From: Dreissena polymorpha
Taxonomy: Eukaryota > Mollusca > Bivalvia > Myida > Dreissenidae
Direction of reading: 5' to 3'
NCBI RefSeq assembly: GCF_020536995.1
Contig: NC_068362.1
Span: 96,779,085 to 96,843,084 of the forward strand
DNA: 64,000 nt
The notes beneath the pieces were generated by a model. The model was given only the letters and a program-made list of their open reading frames with translations. It was not told where the DNA came from and searched no databases. Below, one piece after another: positions 1 through 12,080 of this stretch. The position numbers were made by a program, and so were the translations under genes. Every line of letters begins with the position of its first letter. Positions within the stretch are counted from its first letter, which is position 1.

Positions 1-963
1 CGTTGTTTGTCTCAATGAATTAAATGTTTCCAAAGATTCGGATTACAACAAATATTAGCATGTCTATCCGTTGTTTGGCCTTCTCTATAAATACATATGA
101 ATTTTGAATGTAAACAAATACAGAAACACTAATGTGTTATTTGTCAATCAAAAGTTAAATATGTACTCTTGGACATATCTACGAAAACTGAATTTAAATC
201 GGCATTTTTTTTATGAAATACTTGCTATACTTAGCTCTCTGTAGTAATCTGTACCATGTTCAATTGTTCTCATACTATCGGCCTTTCTGATTGGTTGCTA
301 AGGTTTGTTACTATGCGCACGTGCTTGTTGCTCTAAAAATTATATGTTAATGGAAAAAAAAGAAACTCTTGCTCATGTTGTTCTTAATTATCTTTGTACG
401 TTTTAATTAAAACTAAATATAAAAAAATGATAAAGCTACTATTAATCCATAAACAAATAAGCATAATTGTGTTTTACGTAATTTAAAAATCATAGCATCG
501 CCCTGGAATTTACATGACCTCCTTTTCAATAAACAACTGAAATCATGAGAATGATCGCCGTAATAGTCATGGATAACCATCAGATAAATTAAAAGTTGAA
601 AAAAACACATTATTTTTCAAGCACGTCTTGAGAGTTTTTCGTTAAAGTCACGATACTATGAGGAGGGCCGATTCTATGAGAATAAGGGATAACGATTCCC
701 TATATACACCTTTTTACATACACAATTTGCACATATGTACATCTACATTTTGACAGCCTTTGATCAGGGACCTATACAAACATGTTTGTTTAGGTCCCTG
801 CTTTGATGTATCAAAAAGGATGACTATGCATTATTATAATGATTGATTTTACAAAGACGTCACACACACAATTAATTTGAAGCGTGTTAACAATTATAAT
901 TAAAAACAAATTATTAAAAGAACGCAAAATCATTAAAATGTTGATGCAAATACAGGGGAATAC
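1..963. other. AT-rich non-coding stretch
   Basis: No exon, repeat or RNA gene can be supported here. Open frames are short and biased to AT-rich codons. If the exon at 964-1044 is real, this is its first intron. Confidence 0.5.
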
Positions 964-1044
964 CTGTGCCGAATAGAAGGAATCGACAGCGTCGAAGTTT
1001 GTTTCCATGACCACCGCCTGTGTTGTTGTGTTCATAGTAACCAC
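964..1044 (-). CDS. possible first coding exon of an unidentified gene
   Basis: An ATG opens 27 codons (MVTMNTTTQAVVMETNFDAV then DSFYSAQ) ending exactly at CAG followed by a GT donor (GTATTC) at 963-962, in phase 0. The segment is more balanced in base composition than its surroundings, and beyond the donor the frame turns into AT-rich, hydrophobic, non-coding-like residues. A second in-frame Met lies at codon 4. The rest of the gene would lie left of the window. I do not recognise a family; the call rests only on composition and a plausible donor, so a chance open frame is quite possible. Confidence 0.3.
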
Positions 1045-2256
1045 CCGTTGGTGTCAAGGTATTAGGAACTGCTGGACACGTGTACTGTTGTATTTAGTAT
1101 TTTACCATTTGTCTCCGAATATTATCACAAACATCGAATTAAACATGATATCATACACCATACAATCAGGGTCCTATGTATGATCTCACATCCTGCGCAA
1201 AATAATATTCATTATTTTTATTTTAAAGTAACTGGCATTTAAGAATTGGCTTTAAATATTCACGCTTTCTTGAAATAATAAACGAATACAAATTACTTTG
1301 TTAGAATTAAATAACAAAACGTGGAATACTGTGACCATGCATAATGAAATGCGCGTTGAAAATTGTTCGAATAATGGTTAAATTTCACTAAAACACAGCG
1401 AAATGTGTCAACACGACTGCTAAAGCGCATGCATTTTATTTTCTAATGTAATGATGAAACTTAACAGTTACCGACACATCTCACTAAAGTAACAATGTAG
1501 CCTAAGTTCCTGAAAGAACAGTTTTGTTGTCTTAGCCGACCGGTCTCGCATATATACGAAAAGTATGATCCACGGACAAATATATCACGGAAGTTTCTGG
1601 TTTATAACGGCTTAATTGGGAAATAGCAGACGTGATCTATGATTATACCAAAATACGAAATCATAGGCGTATTCATGCAGGGCAGCTATAGCTCAATATG
1701 CCCCTCGGACAGCAATTACCCACCAGCACATATTAATCTTTTGGCCTAATGTGTATTAACGTGCAGAGTTTAATATATTTGCTTGTTTCAAGTTGAAGAA
1801 CCAATTTTCGGCAGGTAGGTATTTGTGTATTTCTACTTTGTTAATCTCTGTTTCCATAAATAAAATTAGATATTATTTATATTAAAAGTTTCAAACTATT
1901 AATTTATGTTATATCGTTCTGTATTATTGTAAAGACGATGAGACTTAAACCAAGCATTTATCTCTAAACAAAAACATTTATTAGTAGTTTTTTAAGTGTA
2001 ACTAAACTCCAAACTTGTTTCCACTAATTAACATGAAGTACACATTATAATTACCTATATCAATTTGGTAATGTATCGCAATTAAAATTAGAGTAACCTC
2101 ACAGCGTTTGTCAGGCTGGTAATGTTCATGGGACCCAGGTGCATATACTTGAATAAAGGGATTGGTTCTGATAAAGGTTTATTGGAAAAAACGGTATTAA
2201 AGAATATTTGGCAAACTCAATTAAGTTTTAAGTTATCGGGTCATTTCCTATGGGTA
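1045..2256. other. non-coding stretch
   Basis: No gene or repeat structure recognised. It could hold the promoter of the candidate exon at 964-1044, but no motif supports that. Confidence 0.4.
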
Positions 2257-2691
2257 ATTTCAGAGGGGGTAATCACGTGATAGTCAAGATGGCGACGTCC
2301 ATGCCGTGGCAGTTATTTTTCGACGCTATATACCCTTTATTACTTTTGTTTAATTTTCAAATGACGCTCACTTTCCAGCCATATAAGTAAACATATGATA
2401 AGCGTTTATTTCGTATTAAAATTCGCTTTATATCTCGACTTTACTCCCCGCACATTTCCTTAGTTGAACTTTAATTAGGTCAACCCGCTAAGAAATTTCG
2501 CATCGAGTCAAGTCGAGATAAAGAGCCAATATCAACACGAAATAAACGCTTGTAACTTTCTTGCTAATATTGCTGAAAAGTGAGCGGCATTTAAACAATA
2601 AATACAAGAAGTAAAGGGTATAAAAAGGCGAAAAATACATCGGCATGGACGTCGCCATCTTGACTATCAGGTGATTCCCCCCTCTGAATTC
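2257..2691. repeat. foldback (palindromic) element, about 435 bp
   Basis: The left part (GATAGTCAAGATGGCGACGT, about 2279-2298) returns as its reverse complement near 2648-2668. The match continues inward through TACCCTTTA, the GCGTTTATTTCG block and the TCTCGACTT block to a centre near 2475. The arms are therefore about 200 bp each with little spacer. No coding capacity. It has the form of a non-autonomous foldback or MITE; family not identified. Confidence 0.8.
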
Positions 2692-3890
2692 ACGTAACCT
2701 GACACCAAGTCATTTCACGCCTAAAGAAGCAGTGGCCATGTATCATCAGTCTGCCAAGTGAACAATTACCGTTCTTGGGTTGTCAATACTTTCGCCAGAG
2801 ACATTTTTTAGACAACGCTAAATATGGGATGAACGATACCGCGTTCACAGAATGGAATGTGCAAAGTATAATATTCAACGTTTTTAAAAATGAATCAGGC
2901 AGAATCGTGTGTTTGTGTGTGAGTACAATGTACATATCTATATAATTTGCTATATTTATGTAAGAAACAAATGAAAGTATTCAACATAATAAACACATTA
3001 GAATGAAGTCGTACGATTTAACTTTTTGCGATATTTTTTCAATACTTTCAAAGCTTGTGTTTCAAAATATGAGGGACAGAATGTAAATTGCGTGATTGTA
3101 TCCACATGTAGTATTGTTTCTATTATAATTTGTAGTATATATTTATTATTATCTATAATTATTATTTCTTATATTTATTACAAAAATGTTATTTGAGTTT
3201 GAGATTCTTATTGTCTGAAAATTAGTACTCCAAGATTGGATTCCGACATGTGAATTTGCTATTCGGCTTAATAATGCCTCAACAAAATTAATGTAGAAAA
3301 TGGCTGATTCAGCGCTATGATGTAAATTGGCTATTTTGGGGGATTAACACAAGACCTAAAGCAAAATTGAATAGAATGATTCTGGCGTTTGATTGTTGTC
3401 TCATCCTTTAGAAATCGCGTGCTTTAAGACTTCTCTCATTTATTTCCAAATACATTTGACTTAATAAATATATATGCCGGAAATGTCCCTCGCAAATAGA
3501 TCTTGCAAGTTAGGGATATTATGTACAGGTTCCGAAGCCAGCTAGTAAAAGACCGGCATGTGCATGTACAATTTGCATTTTTAACCAAAAGAAATTATAA
3601 CCGGAAAATAGAGGAAATTGTTTCATATCAGGTAAAACCGGGAATTACTAGTATTCTTCTCAGTAAAGTGATAAAATGAATATTGCCAGTGGTGCTCTCG
3701 CGAGTATTGCTAGTAATGTGTAAACGTTCTTACATTACAGAAAAAAGTCTCGGTATTATATCGAAAGCAGATTTGGTTTTCATTAATACGAGTCCCTTTC
3801 AGATTTCAAAAGAAATGTTTAGGGTCCAAAACAGACTAGAACCGCCTCGTGTTTGAACTGACTTGATCCGAGCAGAAACCATGCATACAA
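2692..3890. other. non-coding stretch
   Basis: AT-rich sequence in which I see no gene, RNA or clear repeat. Confidence 0.4.
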
Positions 3891-4119
3891 TTAACCCATT
3901 TATGCCTAGTGGACTATCCCTCCTTTTAAATTTGAACAATTTATTTCCAAAATAAGGGATGTCTAGTATATTTATTTCTATATTTAGAATATTTCTTACA
4001 GAAATTCCTGTAATCAAACAGCGCAGACCCTGATGAGACGCCGCATCATGCGGCGTCTCATCTGGGTCTACGCTGTTTGCCATGGCCTTTTTTCTAGACG
4101 CTAGGCATAAATGGGTTAA
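3891..4119. mobile_element. TTAA-ended foldback MITE, copy 1
   Basis: The ends are inverted repeats (TTAACCCATTTATGCCTAG and CTAGGCATAAATGGGTTAA). An internal palindrome, GATGAGACGCCGCAT and its complement, sits at about 4032-4063. A second copy, 230 bp and near identical in layout, is at 41224-41453. TTAA at both ends fits a piggyBac-type TTAA target duplication (inference). The open frames over it are not coding. I recall this repeat as abundant in Dreissena. Confidence 0.85.
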
Positions 4120-4263
4120 TAAATCTTCACGGTGCGGTATATATTTGGACATCGTGTTCAAAACAATTACGCGGTACGTATAAACGTGTCAAAAAAGAAA
4201 CGCAGACAAGATAGATAAATTGAAATAAGCTTCATTAAATGTAAAACCGTCGCAACTGTATCA

Positions 4264-4450
4264 GGGCTTATCTCCACTTGCGAGTAAAATAGAGCTAATC
4301 CCCTTGTTTATCAGGGACAATAAAACACATCCCCAGCTGGGATGGGGGGGGGGCGGGCCCCATGACACCCCCATACCAGCTGGGGATGTGTTTTATTGTC
4401 CCTGATAAAGAGGATTAGCGCTATTTTACTCGCCAGTGGAGATAAGCCCC
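4264..4450. repeat. foldback element with about 75 bp arms
   Basis: GGGCTTATCTCCACTTGCGA (from 4264) pairs with the sequence ending at 4450, and the arms continue through CAGGGACAATAAAACACATC. The short spacer contains a run of G followed by GGGCCCC. The arms differ by few bases, so a strong hairpin is expected. The open frame across it is a palindrome artefact. Confidence 0.85.
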
Positions 4451-4699
4451 TAGGCAATGTTTTATTATGGCCTTGTTCACAAATCCCGTACCAGTCAATT
4501 CCCCTTTGTGATCCTGAATGTTTCATCTATTGATGGTCGATGTAACACTGTTTTGATTGGCCAAGGAAAGAGAAGCAGCGAATGAAAGCAAACGATACAG
4601 GAGGTTGAAGGCCTGAATATTGCTGACGTTAATAATTTGTGAAAAGCAAATTATGTTTGAAGCAATTAGAGAGGTGATATGGAAAATTATTCATTACTT

Positions 4700-4890
4700 T
4701 GAACCGGCAAGTTTCTTTGTCACAGTCCAAGGTCCATAACTTCGCCAAAAATAAATGGACCGGAACGAAAGTCATACTTTATCCGAAAGTCTTGTAGGTA
4801 GACTCACACACCAAAATTTCAGGTGAGTATGATGTTCTTGTATTCCGCATCGCATGACCTGCTGTAGACTGATAAACTGACTAATGCATA
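4700..4890 (+). repeat. old dispersed repeat fragment
   Basis: Contains 'aaggtccataacttcgcc', followed about 50 bp later by 'tgtaggtagactc'. Both recur in order at about 8145-8220. The block 'attccgcatcgcatgacctg' recurs inverted at about 12030-12060. The three places look like diverged pieces of one interspersed family common in bivalve DNA (recalled, not checked). Confidence 0.6.
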
Positions 4891-4974
4891 CATTTTTATA
4901 GGAGGTTTTGGCGTGACGTCACAAGAGGGGTTTTCCGTTACTCAAATCAGATTGGCCGTCACGTTCTCGATCGC

Positions 4975-6340
4975 GGCCGTTTACGATTACCGGAATAAAC
5001 CCCCTTCGGAAGAAACCCCCTTTCCTAAAAACGGCATAGCGGAACAAACCCTCTTCATATCTTGCATACACGGAACAAACCCCTTTCCATAGCGGAAGAA
5101 ACCCCCTTCCCTTAAAACGCCATAGCGGAACCAACCCCCTTCACGTTTTTAGACAGGCGGAATAAACCTCGTTCCGAAGTGGTATCCAAAATCCATTATC
5201 AAAGTGTTATGCGCATCTAGCAGCATATGCTATGTTTTCAACTTTATGAGTCTGTATCGCAACCGTTGTTTATTTTTTTGTGTTTTCACTTCATATATAC
5301 TAATACTTGTAAATGCAGCATCTACATATCAAAACAATATCCAGGAAAGAGAAGATAATGCATTGGAATAAAACCAGTACTTTCGTTCTGATAATTGACG
5401 AAATGACTCGATGTACGACGTTAATCTTAATTTACTTTAAGTGCAGATTCATTCATACGACACACATACACAATTTTGTTATACGGATAATTTCGGGACA
5501 TTACGGGACAGTATATTGACATGTTAATTCTTTTCTTTTCAGCTTCAACTCAATTCAACAGTGAAAAAAGCGCATAAAATCACTTTGAATGAATGTGCGA
5601 AAATCGGATGAAAGAAGTGTATCGGCCTTTTGTTCACAAGTTGTGAATGATACACATTAAATATTCAAGCTGTGAATTCTGAATTCGACAGTGAAAAACG
5701 CGCATAATATCACTTTAAAAGAAGGTGTGAAAAACTGATTAAAGGAGTGTACCGGTCGTTAGTTCACAAGTTGTTAATTCGTTTAATTTAATTTATTTCC
5801 AAACTGCTTTGTGCTGATTAAAGAAGTGTACCGGCAGTTTGTTAACAACTTGACAATGTTTAGATGGTCGTGTGAATTTTACTTGCATTCGTTAAACTGA
5901 GATTATAAGAGTTTTATATGTGTTAAATTGTACTATATAGATAAAAATATGTTACAATAACCCAAAATAGGCAAGAATTTTTTTACATTGAAGACGAATT
6001 TAATAAAATGCAGCAACGATAAATTAGCGCCCCGCGCCGATCGTGACGACGATATTACGTACATATTTTCCTACAATAATCGAAGCATTCGTCTTTTTAT
6101 TAGGATCGGAGTTACTGTTCCTGTGTCGTAAGAATAGCTAGCGTATTTACAAAATATTTTACAAAAACGTGCATATTCTTTCTTTAATTCCGCTATGGCA
6201 GGGGGTTCATTCCGCATATGCAAAACTAGCGAGGGGGTTTATTCCGCGTATGCTAAATATGAAAGGTGTTTTATTCTGCTATGCCGTTTTTCGGGAAGGG
6301 GGTTTCTTTCGAAGGGGGTTTCTTCCGTACACCGCCGTTT
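4975..6340. mobile_element. inverted-repeat element with GGGGGTTTATTCCGC-type arms
   Basis: The left arm (about 4985-5170) repeats the theme 'gaaacccccttcc...cggcatagcgga' several times. The right arm (about 6180-6340) is its imperfect reverse complement, including the same order of AAACGGCATAGC, TTGCATAC and CATAGCGGAA blocks. Between them is about 1 kb without coding potential. The multiple subterminal motif copies resemble transposase-binding repeats of a non-autonomous DNA transposon (inference). Exact ends and target duplication were not resolved. Confidence 0.6.
5547..5862 (+). repeat. diverged tandem repeat, about 140 bp unit, about 2.3 copies
   Basis: The series 'cagtgaaaaa...gcgcataa...tatcactttgaa' then 'gaagtgtatcggcc...gttcacaagttgt' occurs at about 5558, again at about 5690, and partly at about 5817. 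It lies inside the inverted-repeat element at 4975-6340. Confidence 0.6.
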
Positions 6341-7720
6341 ACATTGTATCAGAGTAAAGGCGTCGGAAGACTAAAAACTGACAATTTAACAAAACAAAAC
6401 TATAAATACCTGTATTCATTCTTAAAGTTAGACTTGAATAAATTATATTTCAAAAATTATAAAACAAATAATAATTTTATTATATTTATAAGTGGTGTGG
6501 ATGCGATAGTGTTATTTTTCATCAGCGATCGAAATTTAGTGTAAGAGGTGCATTAAATCAGTTATAAAACAAAGCCCTAAAAAGCGCAATGCATAACAAT
6601 CTTAAAATGCAGTTTTAATTTCCTTTTACATTGAATGAATTTTCGTTTCGTTAACATTGAATGTAAATATTAATAAATGTAAGCATTCAAATGAAAAAAA
6701 AAACTGCATATTTTGCTACTTGTACTGTCTTTGCATGTACATGTAAAACTCTATACTAGTGATAATGAGCGATACAAATCTAGCATTTTATGATACCATA
6801 AATATATACATTAAATTTATTTTACGCAAGTATTTTATATCCCTAAATGATCAAACGTGATTTCTTGTTTCTATGATGGTGTTTCGAACACTGCAGTAAC
6901 GCACGATCTGACCACGTTATAGCGGAGTTTAACATGACGCAGGTACCCGTTTAATACGTTAATTGTGTAGCAGTACATTTGTACAATATTTTAAATTAAT
7001 AGTTTTTAAACACTTTATTGTTACGTTTAAACTGACTTATATATACACTTTTTAATTCCTGTTAAACCATTTCGGACAAATGTCTATTTGTTTTAATACG
7101 TTCACATATTTTATTAAAGCAACTGTAAAGTCTTTGGCTTAAAAGCCTGCTCAATACGCCAAGAGATGACATGGAGGTATCATAAATTGTGTTAAATGAC
7201 CTAACCCATACAAGTATAGGTCCCTGGGTTTATGACATCCTGTTTTCTGAGTCTGGAAAGTATTAGCAGGTCGGGCTACCATAACCTCGTGAAGAGGCCA
7301 GTAGGACCTGTAAATAAACTCTGAAACACACACTGGAAAGTATTCGATCATATCGGGATAATCAGTTTGTGATGAACAAAGGGGCAATTAAACAGTGGGT
7401 TAAAAAGGCTGAAACAAAGAGTGTCATAATTGTTGTGAACAAGTAAATACAAAAAAATACATTTATCAAGAGGATTTAGTTAATCTGTAACAAGGTAAGT
7501 TTTTACAGACATATATGTTCAAATCAGTTTCTAGTATATATTGATTACATAAAATCAATCTATGTGTTGTTTGTTTTCGTCCTTATGTGTGTTCGTTCAT
7601 TGAATTCAATTTATTCTGAACTATTTCAATATCTGAGTATTTTGTTGTTCTTAAAAAGGGTCGGGAATATGTGTCAAGTATAGATTATTATGGTAACCTT
7701 ATCACGATGCGGTTCATCAA
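6341..7720. other. non-coding stretch
   Basis: AT-rich; no gene, RNA or well-defined repeat recognised. Open frames here have no recognisable protein character. Confidence 0.4.
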
Positions 7721-8340
7721 ATGCCAACAATAGCAAATGGCCGCAGTTTTGACGGCCAAAATTTGAGCATGCTTAAACGTGACGTCATTATCGGAATCCC
7801 CAAAACCTCCTATAAAAAGCATTCCACTATAACAGTAGTTGACCAGACCAAAAACAAAGGTTTCATGATATGGACTGATAGCAGTGCAGGTTTAAACACC
7901 GTGGGGCCCATATGCAGTGAAACTTTTGGGGCAAACACCCTAGTCGGCCTAGTGCCTATTAGAACGCCAGTACCAAGCGTTTGGAAAAAGGCTGGATAAT
8001 GAAATGCCGGACAGACGGCCGGACAGTCCAACTGCCATATGCCACCCTACCGGGGGCATAATAATCAGCTTAATATCTGAAAGTTAGAGTTGAAAAAAAA
8101 AACTCAAGAAAATAATGTTATTATAGTGAACATTTAAGTCTAAGGCCCATAACTTCTCCAAATATCAATGAGAAAGAACGAACTTCGCACGTTATCTTTC
8201 GGGCATGTAGGTAGACTCGTATACAAAAAAAACAGCTCAATATCTGATATAGTTCCGTAAAAACCTACGGGAAATGGTTATTAAAGAAAAAGTTTCAAGG
8301 TCCAAACTAATGTCAAAGTTGTCGACAATTTTGATGGCTT
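7721..8340 (+). repeat. composite of old dispersed repeats
   Basis: About 7805-7990 is matched, inverted and somewhat diverged, by about 11830-12000 (for example GCATTCCACTATA and CCATATGCAGTGAAACTTT). The following 'gccggacagtcc...tatgccaccctaccgggggcata' is a repeat tail I recall from bivalves. About 8145-8220 shares the 'ggcccataacttctcc' and 'tgtaggtagactcg' blocks with 4735-4810. Open frames on both strands here are repeat artefacts. Confidence 0.6.
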
Positions 8341-9552
8341 ATCTTTGTTGATGGTTGTGAAAGTAAAACCGTGTAGTAGATGAACATTTCATTAGGAATT
8401 TACTTTGAAACTTTAGAGGAGGCTTAAATTCAAAGAGAAAATAATATTATGGTTATATGTCAGTCATACTGTATGATGCATTTTTTTATTAAGGTTTTTT
8501 ATTTCCTTCGTCATCAAATATGAAACATTTCTGAAAATGCTGTTCACACCAATATTAAAAGCTTTATACTTCAGAAAGGTGCTGATTTACTTGTTATATT
8601 CCATAAATTTATATTACCAAATAAGATTTGTTTAGCATTAAAATTCACATTGAAATGTGCAAAAATTAAAAAAAAGGGTGAAAAGAACCCCTCCTGCACG
8701 GGAAGACCCCTCGCGAACCCTCCCTGGTTGGGCCTCCCCAGTCAAAATTCCTGCGTACGGCCCTGTGTATATAGGAATAGTTTTCTAAACATAATTACAA
8801 AAAAACTGTTTGTAGCGCCGTTAAATGTCTCATCGCCGTTATATGTCGCAGGCTACGAGATTTGTCGCAACGTTGACGATAAATGTCGTAAGGAACGATA
8901 AATGTCGCAAATCCTACTGACGATATATGTCGCAACTTTAACGATAAATGTCGCAAAAATTTCAACTGCCGATATATGTCGCAACATTAACGATAAATGT
9001 CGCACACCTTTGTAAGTCATGTTACAATGAAAAGTTGAAGTAAAAATAACTAAAGCTTTCAGGTTACATCTAGATTAACCGACGAGGTTTATTTGGGCTG
9101 ACTTCCACCAGAATGGCCAGTTTTTAGTTAGTATTGTCCGAAATGGTCAGTTGTGGTCAGTTTTGTCCATAATTGTCAGCTCTGGCAGTGGACTGGCCCA
9201 GGCGATTCGTCAACTTATAAGGCATTCCTCGTGGGTAAATGCATGGCTATTTCTGCGTTTAGCTATTTTATGCGGCTGGTACACGGTAGAAGGAATTTGG
9301 TATAGACGGCAACGGCGCAATTAATGCCATAGCGTTATATGTTCAACTGCAGCAATGGATATACATAAAACATAATAACTGAATACACAATTTGTGTTAC
9401 CATTCTATTTTATAAATATGAAAATTAACATGAAAGTTTGTATTTGTTCACAGATTGTGTTCCCAAAAACTACTTGTGATATAACCAATTACTTTTACTG
9501 CTTTTCATAACATGTTTTTGGAAATATAGTTATTAAATAGTTTTTGTTGTTT

Positions 9553-9554
<2 letters not shown>

Positions 9555-9622
<68 letters not shown>
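9555..9622. repeat. (TA)n microsatellite
   Basis: An uninterrupted TA run of about 68 bp inside the long-TIR element, directly next to a foldback at 9623-9769. Confidence 0.95.
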
Positions 9623-9624
<2 letters not shown>

Positions 9625-9769
9625 CTGACACGAGTTCTCGTTTCAAACCATTTTTTTTTATTAAACGAGTTCAGAAATTTTGTTAGAAAGCGAGCCTCTG
9701 GCGAGCTTACTAACTAATTTCATGACGAGTTTATTAAAATATGGTATGGAATGACAACTCGTGTCAGAT
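9623..9769. repeat. small foldback with ATCTGACACGAGTT ends
   Basis: ATCTGACACGAGTT at the left end is the reverse complement of AACTCGTGTCAGAT at the right end. Internal parts (AAACGAGTT versus GACGAGTTTATT) also pair. It looks like a 147 bp MITE or foldback nested in the larger transposon. Its insertion next to the TA run would fit a TA-rich target preference (inference). Confidence 0.7.
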
Positions 9770-10288
9770 CATTTTTATCACATGCTTTTAAGTAAATAAA
9801 ATACATCTTAATTGACCAAACAAATGCTGATAGATCTAAAAGTTGTTTACTATCGTGACGTCATTTCATGTTGACAACGTCATTGCACCAAATTAAAGCC
9901 ATGCGATTGGTTAGTTATTGATTCTGTAGCCAATGAAAACTCTTTAAAATGTTGTATTACACATGTGCAATGTGAAAAATACGTAATTTCTGTATTACAT
10001 TGAAAACAAGGTATAGCATGTGATAAAATATGATTCAAGATATGAAGGTCTATTGCAAGGAAAATCAACAGGACACAAAATAACGAAACAATTTGATTTT
10101 AATTTACACTTAATTGAAAAACAACAAATAACTGCATGTTTCTATATATTGTAAGCAATAAGCAGTAAATGAATCAAAAATAATAAGTAAACAATAAATG
10201 TAGACATTATAATAATCATTTTTAAATAAAATACCAACAATGTCTTTGTTGATATGATGAAAACAATAAGGAATTCTTCGTGGGTAAA

Positions 10289-10291
<3 letters not shown>

Positions 10292-10337
<46 letters not shown>
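10292..10337. repeat. (TA)n microsatellite
   Basis: A TA run of about 46 bp. It follows 'tcgtgggtaaatgcat', a phrase also at about 9229-9244, so the two sites share a short direct repeat. Confidence 0.9.
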
Positions 10338-10345
<8 letters not shown>

Positions 10346-11819
10346 GTTGAAAGTAAATGCGGCCATTTTCGTGATTGGTTAGTTACTATCTAAAAACTTT
10401 TATATTCACGAAAGTAAAGGAAATAACTAACAGAAGGCTAAGTTCACTGATAAACGGGGATGAGGTATTTTTCACTAGATTGATACTCTGCAGCGAGCCA
10501 GTGAATCGGCGACATAGAATACCGCTGCCTATATGTTAAGCATTAATTGAAGGCAACGATATTGAAAAAATAATAAGAACATATTATTCTTCAGTCAGTT
10601 CATCAGCATGCCAGTACAAACTCCGACATATGACAGTGCGTCTGCAAAATAGTAATACATTAACTAAGATAATGATACATGTACTACAGTCAAGTAACTA
10701 ACATACAATATTCAATACAATTTTATCGTAATTTGTGTTGCTGTAATAATGATACAGTTTTATCACATCTAACAACATTTGGCCAATCTTGATAACAGCA
10801 GTCCATTTAGCACAGGGAAATCAACAACTGGCTGCTCGAACCAAGAATTATAAAAATTGATTGGGTCAATATTAACCACAATAGCCCGTTTCGGACAATA
10901 CTGACCGCAACTGACAATTATGGAAAATACTGACCACAATTGAACATTTCGGACAATACTAACTAAAAACTGACCATTCTGGTGGAAGTCGACTCAAAGA
11001 ACCTCGTCGGGTAATCTAAATCTAACCTTAAAGTTTTAGTCATTTTACTTCAAGTTTTCCTTTCAAACATGACTTACAAAGGTGTGCGACATTTATCGTT
11101 AATGTTGCGACATATATCGGCAGTTGAAATTTTTGCGACATTTATCGTTAAAGTTGCGACATTTATCGTCATTAAGATTTGCGACATTTATCGTTCCTTG
11201 CGACATTTATCGTCAACGTTGCGACAAATCTCGTAGCCTGCGACATATAACGGCGATGCGACATTTAACGGCGCTACACTGTTGTCTACTCTTTTTATTC
11301 AGAAATGGAAACGTAACTGAATTGGAAAAGCGACTTCGATAACACGACTGCAAATATGTAAATTGATAGTTCATATGAATCCATAAGAATTGTATCGTGA
11401 TAATCTAAGTAAAAAGTTGACATTTCTTGCTGCCAGTCCTGGATTATCCATAAGCAGAGAAGACAACTGCCTATGGGCCCGCAACTTTTAGGGACTCCGT
11501 GCGGCTGTTAATATGTGTTTAGTTACTTACTTAGCCTAATGTACTGACCAAGTTTTATATCAATTTTATGTTCGGATTAAAGGCTTGACATTTTCTTAAC
11601 AAACAAAAAAAAATCATGCATTATTTGCAAAACCGTATTGTTTTGCTGTTGATTTCGTTTTCAATATGTTTATAAGGGGGCAACACAGTGCTCTTTCACT
11701 TTGGATATCTACCCTGATGAATTCCCTCCCCCAAATCATAATGACATGTTATATCTATGAAATGACATTGTCGTATTGTAATGCTTGCCAGCCTTGACAT
11801 GAATAGGCTACTTTAAACG

Positions 11820-12080
11820 AGTGAAATCGACTTGATACTGGCGTTTTAATAAGCGCTAGGCCGACTAGAGGCGTGGGCCCCAAAGTTTCACTGCATATGG
11901 ACCCCACGGTGTTAAATCCGGCACTGCTATCAGCCTATGTCCTGAAACCTTTGTGTTGATCTGGTCAACTACTTATATAGTGGAATGCTTTTTATAAAAT
12001 AAAATGTGTGCATAAGTCAGTTTATCAGTCTACAGCAGGTCATGCGATGCGGAATACAAGAAGATCATACTCTCAGATAA
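11820..12080 (-). repeat. inverted partners of repeats at 7.8 kb and 4.8 kb
   Basis: Positions 11830-12000 read in reverse match 7805-7990. Positions 12015-12075 read in reverse match about 4815-4880. The first pair encloses the 8811-11278 transposon, so that transposon sits inside an older inverted arrangement. Confidence 0.6.

Larger units (their letters stand above)
8806..11283. mobile_element. 2.47 kb non-autonomous DNA transposon with long, repeat-rich TIRs
   Basis: The element body is 8811-11278. It opens TGTAGCGCCGTTAAATGTC and closes with the reverse complement. It is flanked by a direct CTGTT (8806-8810 and 11279-11283), read as a 5 bp target duplication. The TIRs run to about 9190 on the left and from about 10870 on the right, roughly 380-410 bp. 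The outer 200 bp of each arm holds nine copies of a motif around ACGATAAATGTCGCAA. The inner part repeats a TTGTCCGAAATGGTCAGT theme. The interior holds two TA microsatellites and a nested foldback but no transposase, so movement would need help in trans. Superfamily not assigned. Confidence 0.85.

Noticed and set aside
3799-4161. 120-codon minus-strand open frame
   Set aside because: It spans a TTAA-ended foldback MITE and has no protein-family character.
7721-8031. Overlapping 92- and 73-codon open frames on opposite strands
   Set aside because: They lie in an old dispersed repeat that has an inverted copy at 11.8-12.0 kb.
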